Source of the DNA: Pseudorhodoferax sp032153935
Lineage (GTDB): Bacteria > Pseudomonadota > Gammaproteobacteria > Burkholderiales > Burkholderiaceae_C
DNA: 64,000 nt
Direction: 5' to 3'
Assembly (NCBI RefSeq): GCF_964253035.1
Contig: NZ_CAXUQL020000001.1
Span: 5,828,001 to 5,892,000 of the forward strand
In this document: positions 46,452-55,822 of the stretch, one piece after another
How the letters are laid out: each line of letters begins with the position of its first letter
Numbering within the stretch: the first letter of the stretch is position 1
Position numbers and translations under genes: made by a program
The notes under the pieces: generated by a model
The model's input: the letters and a program-made list of their open reading frames with translations, nothing else
What the model was told of the DNA's origin: nothing
Database searches by the model: none

Positions 46452-46955
46452 ATGAGTCAGCTCAACGACCTTCCTCTCTCCTCCCACAGCGGCAGCGACC
46501 AGCGCCGCATCGCCTTCGTCGAGGCGCAGTGGCATGCCGACATCGTCCACCAGGCACGCGACGCCTTCCTCGCCGAGATGGAACGCCAGGGCTTCGCGCG
46601 CGAGCGCATCGACGTGCTCGACGTGCCCGGCGCTTTCGAGATCCCGCTGCACGCCAAGCGCCTGGCCCAGTCGGGCCGCTATGCCGCCGTGGTCTGCTGC
46701 GCGCTGGTGGTCGACGGCGGCATCTACCGCCACGAGTTCGTTGCCAACACCGTGGTCAGCCGCCTGATGGACCTGCAGTTGGAGACGGGCGTGCCCATGA
46801 TCTCGGCCGTGCTGACGCCGCACCACTTCCATGAGCACGTCGAGCACCGCAAGTACTTCCACCAGCACTTCGCCGTGAAGGGCACGGAGGCCGCGCAGGC
46901 CTGCGTGCAGACCATCGCCGGGCTGCAGCGCCTGGACGCCCTGCTGGCGGGCTGA
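46452..46955 (+). CDS. ribH: 6,7-dimethyl-8-ribityllumazine synthase
   Basis: 167 residues from ATG 46452, with AAGGA 8 to 12 bases before it. Family motifs: IAFVEAQWHADIVHQARDAF (aromatic substrate contact), DVPGAFEIPLHAKRL, AVVCCALVVDGGIYRHEFVA, TGVPMISAVLTPHHFHEH (catalytic His area), EAAQACVQTIAGLQRL. The penultimate step of riboflavin synthesis. The sequence resembles the type II (RibH2) form rather than the operon-borne RibH, and it stands alone behind its own riboswitch, so it is probably the second, FMN-controlled copy. Confidence 0.92.
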   Translation: MSQLNDLPLSSHSGSDQRRIAFVEAQWHADIVHQARDAFLAEMERQGFARERIDVLDVPGAFEIPLHAKRLAQSGRYAAVVCCALVVDGGIYRHEFVANTVVSRLMDLQLETGVPMISAVLTPHHFHEHVEHRKYFHQHFAVKGTEAAQACVQTIAGLQRLDALLAG

Positions 46956-47000
46956 CAAGCGGGCGTTGCGACGGCCCATTCGCAGCGTCCAAGCTGCGCC

Positions 47001-47555
47001 TCAGGCGTGGGCCGCAGGCGCCATCAGCATGCCGCGCCGGAAGGTCTCCGCGATCACCATGCTGGGGCCTTCGGGCGTGGCGATGCAGTACAGGCGCGAA
47101 GCCGCGGCGTCCGGTAGGCCACCGGCCGCGTCCCAGAGCCGTTCGTACAGCGCCGGCACCGGCTCGAGAAAACGGCGCCGGATCCACATGCGCGACAGCA
47201 GGTGCCCGATGGGAACCACGCCGGCCTCCAGGTCCCGCCGCACGTCGGCCGGCAGCCCGTCCAGGCCGATGTAGGCGAGGTTGTCCATCATCACCCGGCC
47301 CTGCGCGGCCAGGCAGGTGATGCGCTCGATGAACAGCCCACCCGGCAGGACAGCGCGCACCGCTGGCGGCACGCTGGCCGTGACACGCTGCTCCAGCAGG
47401 TGCAGCGCGACCGGCCCGCCCGCGACCGTCTCGCACAGGCGGGTGGTCGATCCATCCTGCGCCAGCAACAACTGCAGCACCCGCGCGCAGGCCGACGGAT
47501 CGGACGGATCGAGGAAACGCTGCCGTTGCAGCGCAAGGAGTTCGGTGGGAGGCAT
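47001..47555 (-). CDS. Chorismate-pyruvate-lyase-like protein
   Basis: 184 residues from ATG 47555. DGSTTRLCETVAGGPVALHL, FIERITCLAAQGRVMMDNLA, DLEAGVVPIGHLLSRMWIRR and ATPEGPSMVIAETFRRGML follow the fold pattern of the UbiC/DUF98 chorismate lyase superfamily (a conserved Glu in ETF near the end). True UbiC makes 4-hydroxybenzoate for ubiquinone; assignment to that reaction is uncertain. It converges with ribH. Confidence 0.65.
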   Translation of the reverse strand: MPPTELLALQRQRFLDPSDPSACARVLQLLLAQDGSTTRLCETVAGGPVALHLLEQRVTASVPPAVRAVLPGGLFIERITCLAAQGRVMMDNLAYIGLDGLPADVRRDLEAGVVPIGHLLSRMWIRRRFLEPVPALYERLWDAAGGLPDAAASRLYCIATPEGPSMVIAETFRRGMLMAPAAHA

Positions 47556-47619
47556 GCAGTGACCCGGATGACGCGCCGTGCGCGCCGCCGCACTGTACAC
47601 ACCAGCCGCGCGCGCAGGC

Positions 47620-48369
47620 TCAGCGCCGCCACAACTGCGGCAACGCCGATGCCAGGATCGCCACGCCCGAGGCCGTCAGCAAGCCCAGCACCAGCCGGCG
47701 GAACGCCGCCTCGGACAGGCCCTGGTACAGCCGCGCGCCCAGCAGCACGGGCACCAGCACGGCCGCGGCCACGATGCCCAGCAGCGGCAGCATGGCCGCC
47801 GTCAGATGGCCGCCCAGCACATGCAGGGCCAGCGCCACGCTGAGCATGGCGAGGTTGAAGTTCTGGACCACGGCGCGCTGCGCATCGCGCGGGTAGCCGC
47901 GCAGCGTGCACCACAGCGTGGGCACGGTGCCCGACAGTCCGCCGATGCCGCCCATCACGCCGCCGACCAGGCCGGCCACGCCGTCACCGAGGCGGCCGCC
48001 GCGGATGCGCGGCAGCCGTGCCGACAGCAGCATGGTCGGGCACCAGACCACCAGCAGCAGACCCAGCGCGGCCTTGAACACCACCACATCCAGCCGCGGC
48101 AGCAGCCACAGGCCCAGCGGCACGCCGCACAGGCCGCCGACCAGGAAGGGCCAGAGCAAGGCCTTGTCAGGCATGCGGCGCTGCGTGAAGGCAGCGATCA
48201 CCTGCCCGGTCCAACCGCCGAAGATCGCGAGCGAAGCGCCCAGCAGCGGGTCCAGCGTCCAGGCCCAGACCGACAGCGAGACCATGCTGAACGCAAAGCC
48301 CGACAGGCCTTGCACGAAACCGGCCAGGGCCGCGCCCACGGCCACCCAGGCAATGAGCGCCAGCGACAC
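47620..48369 (-). CDS. TSUP (TauE/SafE) family transporter
   Basis: 249 residues with about eight membrane helices: GAALAGFVQGLSGFAFSMVS (the family's GxxxGxxG start), WGLVGGL-type LLWPFLVGGLCGVPLGLWLL, GLVGGVMGGIGGLSGTVPTL in the second repeat. TSUP proteins export or take up sulfonates, sulfite or carboxylates. The start abuts the MFS stop directly (48369/48370), so the two are one operon with the AraC regulator divergent. Confidence 0.85.
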   Translation of the reverse strand: MSLALIAWVAVGAALAGFVQGLSGFAFSMVSLSVWAWTLDPLLGASLAIFGGWTGQVIAAFTQRRMPDKALLWPFLVGGLCGVPLGLWLLPRLDVVVFKAALGLLLVVWCPTMLLSARLPRIRGGRLGDGVAGLVGGVMGGIGGLSGTVPTLWCTLRGYPRDAQRAVVQNFNLAMLSVALALHVLGGHLTAAMLPLLGIVAAAVLVPVLLGARLYQGLSEAAFRRLVLGLLTASGVAILASALPQLWRR

Positions 48370-49608
48370 TCAGGCGGGTGCCAGGGCCGTGCGCCGCACG
48401 CGGCCCACGTTGAACGCGCTGGCGATCAGCACGGCCTGCACGATCGCCAGGCCGAAGAACACGGCCGCGTACTGGCCCTTGTCCATCAGCGGACCGAACA
48501 CCAGCGGCGCCAGGGCCTGGCCGATGTCCAGGCCCGAGTAGACGACCCCGTAGACGCGGCCGCTCGCATTGGCCGGCGTGGCACGCTTGACGATCATGTC
48601 GCGCGAGGGCCCGGCGATGCCCGCGCCCAGGCCCATCAGGCCGAACAGCACCGGCACCATCCAGGCCGGCGGGTGCGTAAGCCCCAGCGCCAGCGCCACG
48701 CAGGCCGCGAAGCCGAAGCCCAGCGCCACCAGCTTCTCGCAGCGCGTGGGGTCGGACACCAGGAAGCCCCCCGCCACCATGGCCAGCGCGCTGCAGACCA
48801 TGTAGACCGTCAGGCACAGCGCCGCCTGGGCCACGGGTACGGCGTGCAACTCGCGCGCCGCACCGGGCGCGAACACCTGCACGATGCCCAGCGCCACCGC
48901 GTAGAAAAAGAAGAAGCCGAAGCACATCCAGACCGCCGGGATGCGCAGGAAGCCGAAGCTGCTGTCGGCCGCCGCGGCACCAGGCCTGGCCGGCGCCGCT
49001 GCGGGCAGCGCCAGCTTCTCGCGGTTCAGCAGCAGCAACGCCAGCACCGCGAACGCGAACACGCCGGCGCAGACCAGGGCCGTGCGCCACGAGGTGGCGA
49101 TCGTGATCGGCACCAGCATGGCCGGCGCCACCGCCCAGCCCAGGCTGCCTGTGATGCCGTGCACGCTGTAGCCATGGCCCAGCCGCGCCGCGCTGACCTT
49201 GCGGTTCAGCAGCGTGTAGTCGACCGGATGGAACACGCCGTTGCCGATGCCGGCCACGACCGAGAACAGCGCCAGCATCCAGTAGTGCGTGCTGGCGGCG
49301 TAGCCGAACGCCGCCAGCCCCAGCAGCGCGAGCCCGCCGAACAGCACGGGCCGCGGGCCGAAGCGGTCGACCACGAAGCCCGAGGCCGCCTGCACCGCGC
49401 AGGAGGTGACGAAGAACAGCGTCATCAGGAAGCCCAGTTCGGCATAGCCCACGCCGAAGTCGTCCTTGAGCCAGGGGAACAGCGGCGCCAGCAGCAGCTG
49501 ACTGAAGTGGCTGACCAGGTGGGCGATGCCGACCAGGCCGATCACGTGCGCGTCTTGTCTCAGGCTCGCCGTGCCCGCCGGCAGGGAGGCCGCTGTTGTC
49601 GTCGTCAT
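48370..49608 (-). CDS. MFS transporter
   Basis: 412 residues from ATG 49608 (MTTTTAASLPAGTASLRQDA), twelve predicted membrane helices. Signature loops: FVVDRFGPRPVLFGGLALLG (motif A, DRxGxRP), GVFHPVDYTLLN, and DMIVKRATPANASGRVYGVV in the second half. Related to sugar/drug-type MFS members of Burkholderiales, substrate unknown. Divergent from an AraC gene with a palindrome between, typical of an inducible transporter. Confidence 0.88.
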   Translation of the reverse strand: MTTTTAASLPAGTASLRQDAHVIGLVGIAHLVSHFSQLLLAPLFPWLKDDFGVGYAELGFLMTLFFVTSCAVQAASGFVVDRFGPRPVLFGGLALLGLAAFGYAASTHYWMLALFSVVAGIGNGVFHPVDYTLLNRKVSAARLGHGYSVHGITGSLGWAVAPAMLVPITIATSWRTALVCAGVFAFAVLALLLLNREKLALPAAAPARPGAAAADSSFGFLRIPAVWMCFGFFFFYAVALGIVQVFAPGAARELHAVPVAQAALCLTVYMVCSALAMVAGGFLVSDPTRCEKLVALGFGFAACVALALGLTHPPAWMVPVLFGLMGLGAGIAGPSRDMIVKRATPANASGRVYGVVYSGLDIGQALAPLVFGPLMDKGQYAAVFFGLAIVQAVLIASAFNVGRVRRTALAPA

Positions 49609-49636
49609 GGGGCCGGATGCTACGCCTGCAGAATTG

Positions 49637-49659
49637 CGACGAAAAGACAGGATTCGTCG
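49637..49659. promoter_or_regulatory. Inverted repeat between MFS and AraC genes
   Basis: CGACGAA-N9-TTCGTCG, a perfect 7-bp inverted repeat at 49637-49643 and 49653-49659, centred between the divergent starts at 49608 and 49680. Likely the AraC-type regulator site controlling both genes. Confidence 0.6.
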
Positions 49660-49679
49660 GATACCGGACAATCTGCGCC

Positions 49680-50498
49680 ATGGCCCAGCGACACCCCCGC
49701 CTGGAACCGGTGGGCGACACCGACCCCTTCACGCCCGATGCGGCGCGCCCGGTCCGCGTGCGTGCGCGCAGCATGCCGGCCGATACCCATTTCGAGCCGC
49801 ACCGCCATCCCTGGGCCCAGCTGGCCTTCTGCGCCACCGGCACGCTGCGCGTGCGCGCGCTGCCCGAGGGTGAGCGGCGCGAGGAGCTGACCTACATCGT
49901 GCCGCCCTCTCGCGCGGTCTGGATCGCGCCGGGCCAGCTGCACTGCATCGACGTGCTGGAGGCGGCCGAGTTCCGCACGCTGTACCTGCACGCCAGCCTC
50001 ACGCCCGCGGGCTGGAGCGGCAGCCGCATGATCGTGGCCTCGCCGCTGCTGCGCGAATGCGTGCAGGGGCTGGACGCGCAGCCACTGCGGCCGGCGCGCG
50101 AGACCCTGCTGATGCAGCTCGTGCACGACGAGATCACGCATGCCGACCCGCAGGCCCTGGCCGTGCCCATGCCGCATGCGCAGCTGGGCGACAAGCGCCT
50201 GCGCGCCCTGTGCGAGGCCGTGGTGCGGGCCCCCGCGGCGCGCACCACCCTGGCCGAATGGGCCGCCGACGTGGGCGCCAGCGAGCGCACCATCGCGCGG
50301 CTGTTCCAGGGCGAGCTCGGCACCAGCTACCAGCAGTGGCGCCAGCAGGCCGCCCTGGCCCATGCGCTGCCGCTGCTGGCCCAGGGCGCCTCGGTCGGGC
50401 AGGTGGCGGCCGCCACGGGCTATGCCAGCGACAGCGCGTTCTCGGCCATGTTCAAGGCCGCCATGGGCCAGCCGCCCAGCAGCTTCCAGGGCCGCTGA
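49680..50498 (+). CDS. AraC-family regulator with cupin sensor
   Basis: 272 residues from ATG 49680. Residues about 30-110 are a cupin (ADTHFEPHRHPWAQLAFCAT, VPPSRAVWIAPGQLHCIDVL); residues about 175-270 are the AraC HTH pair (TTLAEWAADVGASERTIARL, FQGELGTSYQQWRQQ, VGQVAAATGYASDSAFSAMF). It probably activates the divergent MFS-TSUP operon in response to a small molecule. Confidence 0.88.
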   Translation: MAQRHPRLEPVGDTDPFTPDAARPVRVRARSMPADTHFEPHRHPWAQLAFCATGTLRVRALPEGERREELTYIVPPSRAVWIAPGQLHCIDVLEAAEFRTLYLHASLTPAGWSGSRMIVASPLLRECVQGLDAQPLRPARETLLMQLVHDEITHADPQALAVPMPHAQLGDKRLRALCEAVVRAPAARTTLAEWAADVGASERTIARLFQGELGTSYQQWRQQAALAHALPLLAQGASVGQVAAATGYASDSAFSAMFKAAMGQPPSSFQGR

Positions 50499-50615
50499 AG
50501 CGTCGATCCATCGCTTTTCCGATCGGAAATCGATGAAGTTAAATCGCTTTTTGATCAGCCGGCTTGCTTCCAGAATCGCGGCCTTGCCCACCCCAACCCC
50601 TCGCGAGGCCCCGAC

Positions 50616-51509
50616 ATGCAGCACCTTCTCTCCCTGACGATCGCCATGGCCGCCGCCCTCGCCTGCGGCCACGCGGCAGCGCAGTCCGACACGCTGGCCA
50701 AGATCAAGTCCAGCGGCACCATCACCATCGGCGCGCGCGACAGCCAGATCCCGTTCTCGTACAAGCCCACCGGCAGTGGCGACCCGACCGGCTTCACCAA
50801 CGACATCTGCCTCAGAATCGTCGATGCGGTCAAGGCCCAGCTCGCGTTGCCCAAGCTCGAGGTGCGCTACATGATCCTGACCTCGACCAACCGGATCCCG
50901 CTGCTGAACAACGGCTCGGTCGATCTGGACTGCGCCACCACGACCAACACCGTCCAGCGCCAGCAGCAGGTGGCGTTTGCCCCCAGCCACTTCGTGACCA
51001 GCATCACGGCGGCGGTCAAGAAGAACTCGGGCATCCACAGCTTCGCCGACCTGAACGGCAAGACCGTCTCCACCGTGGCCGGCAGCACCGGCGTGCAGTT
51101 GCTGCGCGCCTACAAGCGCTCCGGCAACATCGAGGTGCAGGATCTCGCGGCCAAGGACACGGCCGACGGCTTCCTCATGATGGCCTCGGGCCGCACGGCC
51201 GCCTACATCCTGGACGACGTGCAGCTGGCCGGCTTCATCGCCACCGCTCCCAACCCGGACGAGTTCAAGATCCTCACGCAAGAGTCGCTGCGCCAGGAAC
51301 CCTACGGCATCATGTACAGGAAGGAAGACCCGGCTTTCAAGGCGCTGGTCGACAAGACCGTGACCGACATCATGGCCTCGGGCGCGATCAACGAGATCTA
51401 CGCCAAGTGGTTCCTGCGGCCGATCCCGCCGACCAATGCCAACCTGAACTTCCCGATGACCGAAGCGGTCAAGGAGATCTACAAGAACCCCAACAGCAAC
51501 GGCGTCTGA
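50616..51509 (+). CDS. Amino-acid-type ABC substrate-binding protein
   Basis: 297 residues. Signal peptide MQHLLSLTIAMAAALACGHA (then AAQ). SBP family 3 pattern: ITIGARDSQIPFSYKPTGSG, GFTNDICLRIVDAVK, LDCATTTNTVQRQQQVAF, LNGKTVSTVAGSTGVQLLRA, YILDDVQLAGFIATAPNP, and a GltI-like length and end. Periplasmic receptor for glutamate/aspartate-like amino acids. No permease genes follow. Upstream at 50516-50529 is the palindrome TTTCCGATCGGAAA, a candidate activator site. Confidence 0.85.
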   Translation: MQHLLSLTIAMAAALACGHAAAQSDTLAKIKSSGTITIGARDSQIPFSYKPTGSGDPTGFTNDICLRIVDAVKAQLALPKLEVRYMILTSTNRIPLLNNGSVDLDCATTTNTVQRQQQVAFAPSHFVTSITAAVKKNSGIHSFADLNGKTVSTVAGSTGVQLLRAYKRSGNIEVQDLAAKDTADGFLMMASGRTAAYILDDVQLAGFIATAPNPDEFKILTQESLRQEPYGIMYRKEDPAFKALVDKTVTDIMASGAINEIYAKWFLRPIPPTNANLNFPMTEAVKEIYKNPNSNGV

Positions 51510-51518
51510 TCAGAGCTC

Positions 51519-52421
51519 TCAGTCGCCCTGGAACATGCGCGAGAAGTCGCAGCTTTCCTGGGCCAGCATGACGACCGAAGCCAGCAGCGAACTGCGGTGC
51601 TCGCCCTTGTACATGGCCACGTAGGGCACGGGCGGCAGCGCCGGCGTGACGTCCAGCACCGCGAGCAGGCCGCCCTGCACCATGGGTGCCACGGCCTCGC
51701 GCGGCAGGTAGCTCACGCCCAGGCCGGAGACCGTGAGCCCAATCAGCGCCACCAGGTTGTGGACGACGATGGGCTTGGCCGGCTGCACGCCCAGGTTCTT
51801 CATCCAGCCGTCGTAGAGCAGGCCCGTGCCCGAGCGTGTCCCCTGCAGCAGCAATTGGTGCTGCGCCAGCTCGTGCAGCCGGATGCGCCGCCCGGCCTCG
51901 ACCAGGCCGGGCTTGCACATCCAGGCGCTCTCGACCATGCCGACCCGCTTGCTCGGGATGCGCGTGTCGGCGAAGGCATCGGGCACGACCACGAGGTCGA
52001 GTTCATCGGCCAGCACCTTCTCGCGCAGGTTGACGCTGCTGTCCACGTCGGGCTCCAGCGTGACCTGCGGGTAGTGCACCTGGATCAGCTCGACCCAGCG
52101 CGGCAGCCAGGTCATGGCGGTGAGTTCGGTCACGCCGATGCGCACGCGGCGCGCGACGACCTCGGCGCGGCCGAACTGCTCGATGGCGGCATTGCGCTGG
52201 TCCAGCAGGCCCTTGGCCAGCAGGAACATCTCTTCGCCCTTGTCGGTGAGCCGGGCCGAGCGCTGGCTGCGGTCGAACAACGCGGTGTCGAAGGCCTGTT
52301 CGAGCTCGTGCACGCGCTTGGACACGGCCGACTGCGAGGTGTGCAGCTTGTGCGCAGCGAGCGCGAAGCTGCCGAGTTCGCCGATCCAGTACAGCGCCTC
52401 GAGTTGCTTGAAGGTCATCAT
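51519..52421 (-). CDS. LysR-family transcriptional regulator
   Basis: 300 residues from ATG 52421, with GGAG 9 bases upstream. HTH: MMTFKQLEALYWIGELGSFA then LAAHKLHTSQSAVSKRVHEL; the rest is the LysR effector domain (VRIGVTELTAMTWLPRWVEL, LDLVVVPDAFADTRI, GVSYLPREAVAPMVQGGLLA). Divergent from the class V aminotransferase (75-base gap), which it probably regulates, and convergent with the binding protein gene. Confidence 0.9.
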   Translation of the reverse strand: MMTFKQLEALYWIGELGSFALAAHKLHTSQSAVSKRVHELEQAFDTALFDRSQRSARLTDKGEEMFLLAKGLLDQRNAAIEQFGRAEVVARRVRIGVTELTAMTWLPRWVELIQVHYPQVTLEPDVDSSVNLREKVLADELDLVVVPDAFADTRIPSKRVGMVESAWMCKPGLVEAGRRIRLHELAQHQLLLQGTRSGTGLLYDGWMKNLGVQPAKPIVVHNLVALIGLTVSGLGVSYLPREAVAPMVQGGLLAVLDVTPALPPVPYVAMYKGEHRSSLLASVVMLAQESCDFSRMFQGD

Positions 52422-52496
52422 CGCCGGGACTCCACAACACTTTTTCTCCACAAATCCTAACCACTTCCATCGCCTTTTGGCATCCAAGGAACACCC

Positions 52497-53798
52497 ATGA
52501 CAGCCCCCCAAGGCGAACTCTTCTCCGACGCGCTGCAGGCGCAGATCAAGGCCCGCTTCCTGCACGTCGACCACGACATCACGGGCCGCGAGCGGCTGTT
52601 CTTCGACAACGCGGGCGGCTCGTTCCGGCTGAAAGCGGCCGTCGAACAATTCGCGCGCATCGACGCCGTGCCCGACAACCCCGAGCGCATCCACGAAACT
52701 GCGGTGTTCCTGCAGCAGGTGCAGGCCAGGGGCACGCAGGACCTGCGCACCGTGCTCAACGCCGAGGGCGGCAGCGTCTACGCGGCGCTGACCGCCTCGG
52801 GCGCCATGTTCGACATGGTGCGTGCCATCGCCGAGAACGTGCCCGGCAGCAACATGGTCACCACCGTGCTGGAACACCCCTCCTCGTTCGACGCGATGCA
52901 GCTGTACGCGCAGCGCACGGGCCGCGAACTGCGCGTGGCGCCATCCAACCCGGCCACGGGCGGTGTCGACGTGGACGCCATCTGCCGCCTCGTCGATGCC
53001 GACACCGCGCTGCTGAGCGTGATCTACGCCTCCAACATCTCGGGCGCCAAGCTCGACATCGCCGCCATCGTGCGGCGCGCACGCGCGATCAAGCCCGACC
53101 TCTACATCGTGGTTGATGCCGTGCAGCACGCGCCGCACGGGCTGATCGACCTCGCCAAGACACCGGTGGACGGCATCAACATCGCGCCCTACAAGTTCTT
53201 CGGCTGCCGCGGCTCGGGCCTGGCCTGGCTGTCGGACCGCGCCGCCCTGCTGCCGCACCACAAGCTGGCGGCCAAGAAGCCCGACTTCTGGGACCTGGGC
53301 AGCGCCGCGCCCTGGCAGTTCGTGGTCATGAGCGAGATCGTCGACTACGTCAGTTGGCTGGGCGCCCAATGCGGCGCAGCCGGCGACCGGCGCGCGCTGT
53401 TCGCCCACGGCATCGAGAAGATCGAACTGCACGAACGCGCGCTGTTGGCGCGACTGCTCGAAGGCAGTGAAGCCGCGCCCGGCCTGCGCCACCAGCGCGG
53501 GGTGCAGGTGTTCCTGGACCATGAAGACCTGGCCAAGCGTGACTTGATCCTGGCCATCGGCATCGACGGCCTGGAGTACGCCCAGGCCGTGCGCGAATAC
53601 GAGCAGCGCGGCGTGGTGGTCTACGAGCGCGTGGCGACCAGCCTGTACTCCAGGCGCATGCTGGAATCGTTCGGGCTGGCAGGGGCCGTGCGCGTGTCGC
53701 CGCTGCACTGCCATGGCACGGCCGACGTGGACCGCTTCCTGCGCGTCACGCAGGAGATCGCGCAGGAGATCGGTCAGGCAGTGGGCGGCCCGCGCTGA
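52497..53798 (+). CDS. Class V aminotransferase (PLP enzyme)
   Basis: 433 residues. Fold-type I pattern with FFDNAGGSFRLKAAV at the start, SASGAMF-type LTASGAMFDMVRAIA (PLP phosphate contacts), IVVDAVQHAPHGLIDL (Asp to pyridine N), and the Schiff-base Lys in INIAPYKFFGCRGSG (about residue 234). Class V members include cysteine desulfurases and amino-acid transaminases; no desulfurase Cys loop is obvious. With the LysR regulator and the amino-acid receptor it suggests amino-acid utilisation. Confidence 0.86.
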   Translation: MTAPQGELFSDALQAQIKARFLHVDHDITGRERLFFDNAGGSFRLKAAVEQFARIDAVPDNPERIHETAVFLQQVQARGTQDLRTVLNAEGGSVYAALTASGAMFDMVRAIAENVPGSNMVTTVLEHPSSFDAMQLYAQRTGRELRVAPSNPATGGVDVDAICRLVDADTALLSVIYASNISGAKLDIAAIVRRARAIKPDLYIVVDAVQHAPHGLIDLAKTPVDGINIAPYKFFGCRGSGLAWLSDRAALLPHHKLAAKKPDFWDLGSAAPWQFVVMSEIVDYVSWLGAQCGAAGDRRALFAHGIEKIELHERALLARLLEGSEAAPGLRHQRGVQVFLDHEDLAKRDLILAIGIDGLEYAQAVREYEQRGVVVYERVATSLYSRRMLESFGLAGAVRVSPLHCHGTADVDRFLRVTQEIAQEIGQAVGGPR

Positions 53799-55733
53799 TC
53801 ACGGAGCCGCGAAGGCCGCGGCCGCCTCCACGCGCGCGCGCTCGACCACCAGCGCACGGTCGCCTTCGAGCATGAAGCCCTGGCGGACCAGGCGGCTGAC
53901 GGCGGCGTCCACCTGCTCCACGTAGCTCTTGGCCCCCTCGGGGTAGCGCACGGCCAGCGGCGTGCGGCTGTCGCCCGGCGTGGCCTGGCGCGGCAGCGCG
54001 GCGTAGCCGCCGTAGACGTTGCACAGGTCGCCCGCGCCATAGCCCGGTGCGCGCGGGTTCCAGCCCGTGAAGGTGGCCAGCGGCGCCTGCACGAAGGGCA
54101 GGCGCACACCGCCCAGGTCGTTGCCATCGGCATCGGTGGCAGGCACATAGGCCGGATAGGTTTTGCCGCGCAGGGGCGGCTGGACCGTGGTGTCCATCAC
54201 CTGCAGCTGGTTGTAGGCCGGCTGCGTCGCGCTGCCCGCGATGCGCGCCGGCTGCAGCTGTTCCAGCTTCACCAGGGTCTTGTCGGCCAGCGAAGGAAAA
54301 CGGCTGGGCGGCGGCGCCTTGCCGGTGGCGACCCAGTCCTCCAGCGCCACGTACAGCGCGCGCAACACTGGCGAGGGATTCAGCGGATTGCTCGGCCGCG
54401 CGCAGACCGGCACGGCCTCGGGCGCCGCGCCCCAGCGGTTGAAGTGCGGCGCACCGGCCACGAAGTACAGGCGCACGTCGGGCGGCATCGCCACGGGCTT
54501 GCCGTCCGGCGTGGTGCTGAGCAAGTAGGCGCGCGCCTGGTAGAACTCGGTGGACGAGTCCACATGCACGATGCGCGGGCAGGTGGCGGTGGCGCGGCAG
54601 GCCTCCAGCAGGCTGCCGCTGTTGCCGCTCACGGGGTCACGCGTCTGCGCGTAGGTGAACGGGAACTGGTCGCCCGGAAAGTCGTGGTCCTCGTGCTGGC
54701 GCGAGTAGCGGCTGGGCTGCGCGAAGCGGTAGTTCACGTAGGTCTTGCGCGAGCCGGCGATGTGCGGCATGGCGCCGTCGAACACGCGGCGCCCGCCTTC
54801 GTCGGCGTTGAAACCCTCGTAGATGAAGTCGCGCACGAAACGGCCCGACTGCGAGATGCCCAGGCCCAGCGTGTGCTGGATGCCCGACAGCGGGCTGGCG
54901 AGCGCATGGCCGGGGTTGCCGCGCAGGAAGGACACCAGGTCGCGCGTGGCCGCGAAGGCCAGGCCGGCCGGCACGGCGCCCTGCGCGGGGTAGACGAATT
55001 CGTAAATGGCGCCGGCGTCCATGTTGGCCGGCCGCGTGATCTCGATGCGGTTGGGCGCCGTGTAGCGGAAGGCGCCCTGCAGCACGCGCGGTGTGTCCGC
55101 ATCGCGGGCGCGCACGGTCAGCACGGCGCGCGCCGGGTCCAGGTCGCTGGCGGGATAGGTCAGCTCGCCCACACCGGTGGCGCCCGGCTTGTCGAAGATG
55201 AACTGCTCGCGCGTGGTGCCGCGCACGCTGTCGATCACCGGCAGCTGCATGTGGATCAAGGCCCTGCCGATGTCGCTCTGCCAGCCGCTCCAGACGACCG
55301 TGGTGCCGCGCTGCATCAGAAAGCCATCGCCGGCCTCGGCCGCCTTGCTCGGAATGTTGCTGACCGCACCAAGGTTGAGCATGACCATGGCATGGCTGCG
55401 CCCGCGGTTGGGCACCTCGTACAGCAGCGTGGTGGAACGCTTGGCCGGATCGGCGGCGCGCAGCACCGTCACCTGGGTCGAGAACTCCACCAGGCCGGCC
55501 GCGTTCACGGGCGCACGGCCGATGTCCACGATGTGGGCCAGCTGCGGCGACTTCGGGTCGACGGCGAAGGAGGCCACCGCGTCGATGCGCTCGTAGGTGC
55601 CGGCGGTGCCGAAGACGCGGCCCTCGAAGGCCGGCTTGGCCGACACCGTCTTGAAATCGACGACGCGAGCATGGGCGGCACCCCAGCCGGCAGCCAGGGC
55701 ACAGAGCAAGATGGAGAGACGAGAGAAGTTCAT
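53799..55733 (-). CDS. Exported alpha/beta-hydrolase-domain protein
   Basis: 644 residues from ATG 55733. Signal peptide MNFSRLSILLCALAAGWGAA (then HAR). The family (alpha/beta hydrolase domain type, long form) shows VVWSGWQSDIGRALIHMQLP, LGISQSGRFVRDFIYEGFNA with the nucleophile Ser, HEDHDFPGDQFPFTYAQTRD, and a C-terminal AVRYPEGAKSYVEQVDAAVS. Periplasmic or secreted esterase-like protein; substrate unknown. Divergent from a TetR gene with direct repeats CATGCAA in the gap. Confidence 0.8.
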   Translation of the reverse strand: MNFSRLSILLCALAAGWGAAHARVVDFKTVSAKPAFEGRVFGTAGTYERIDAVASFAVDPKSPQLAHIVDIGRAPVNAAGLVEFSTQVTVLRAADPAKRSTTLLYEVPNRGRSHAMVMLNLGAVSNIPSKAAEAGDGFLMQRGTTVVWSGWQSDIGRALIHMQLPVIDSVRGTTREQFIFDKPGATGVGELTYPASDLDPARAVLTVRARDADTPRVLQGAFRYTAPNRIEITRPANMDAGAIYEFVYPAQGAVPAGLAFAATRDLVSFLRGNPGHALASPLSGIQHTLGLGISQSGRFVRDFIYEGFNADEGGRRVFDGAMPHIAGSRKTYVNYRFAQPSRYSRQHEDHDFPGDQFPFTYAQTRDPVSGNSGSLLEACRATATCPRIVHVDSSTEFYQARAYLLSTTPDGKPVAMPPDVRLYFVAGAPHFNRWGAAPEAVPVCARPSNPLNPSPVLRALYVALEDWVATGKAPPPSRFPSLADKTLVKLEQLQPARIAGSATQPAYNQLQVMDTTVQPPLRGKTYPAYVPATDADGNDLGGVRLPFVQAPLATFTGWNPRAPGYGAGDLCNVYGGYAALPRQATPGDSRTPLAVRYPEGAKSYVEQVDAAVSRLVRQGFMLEGDRALVVERARVEAAAAFAAP

Positions 55734-55822
55734 GACTTTCAATTTACATTACAGGTCACATGCAACATGCAATTGTCGGGCCATGGGCACGGAAGCTGCT
55801 GGCTGAAGCCGACAATCCCGCC

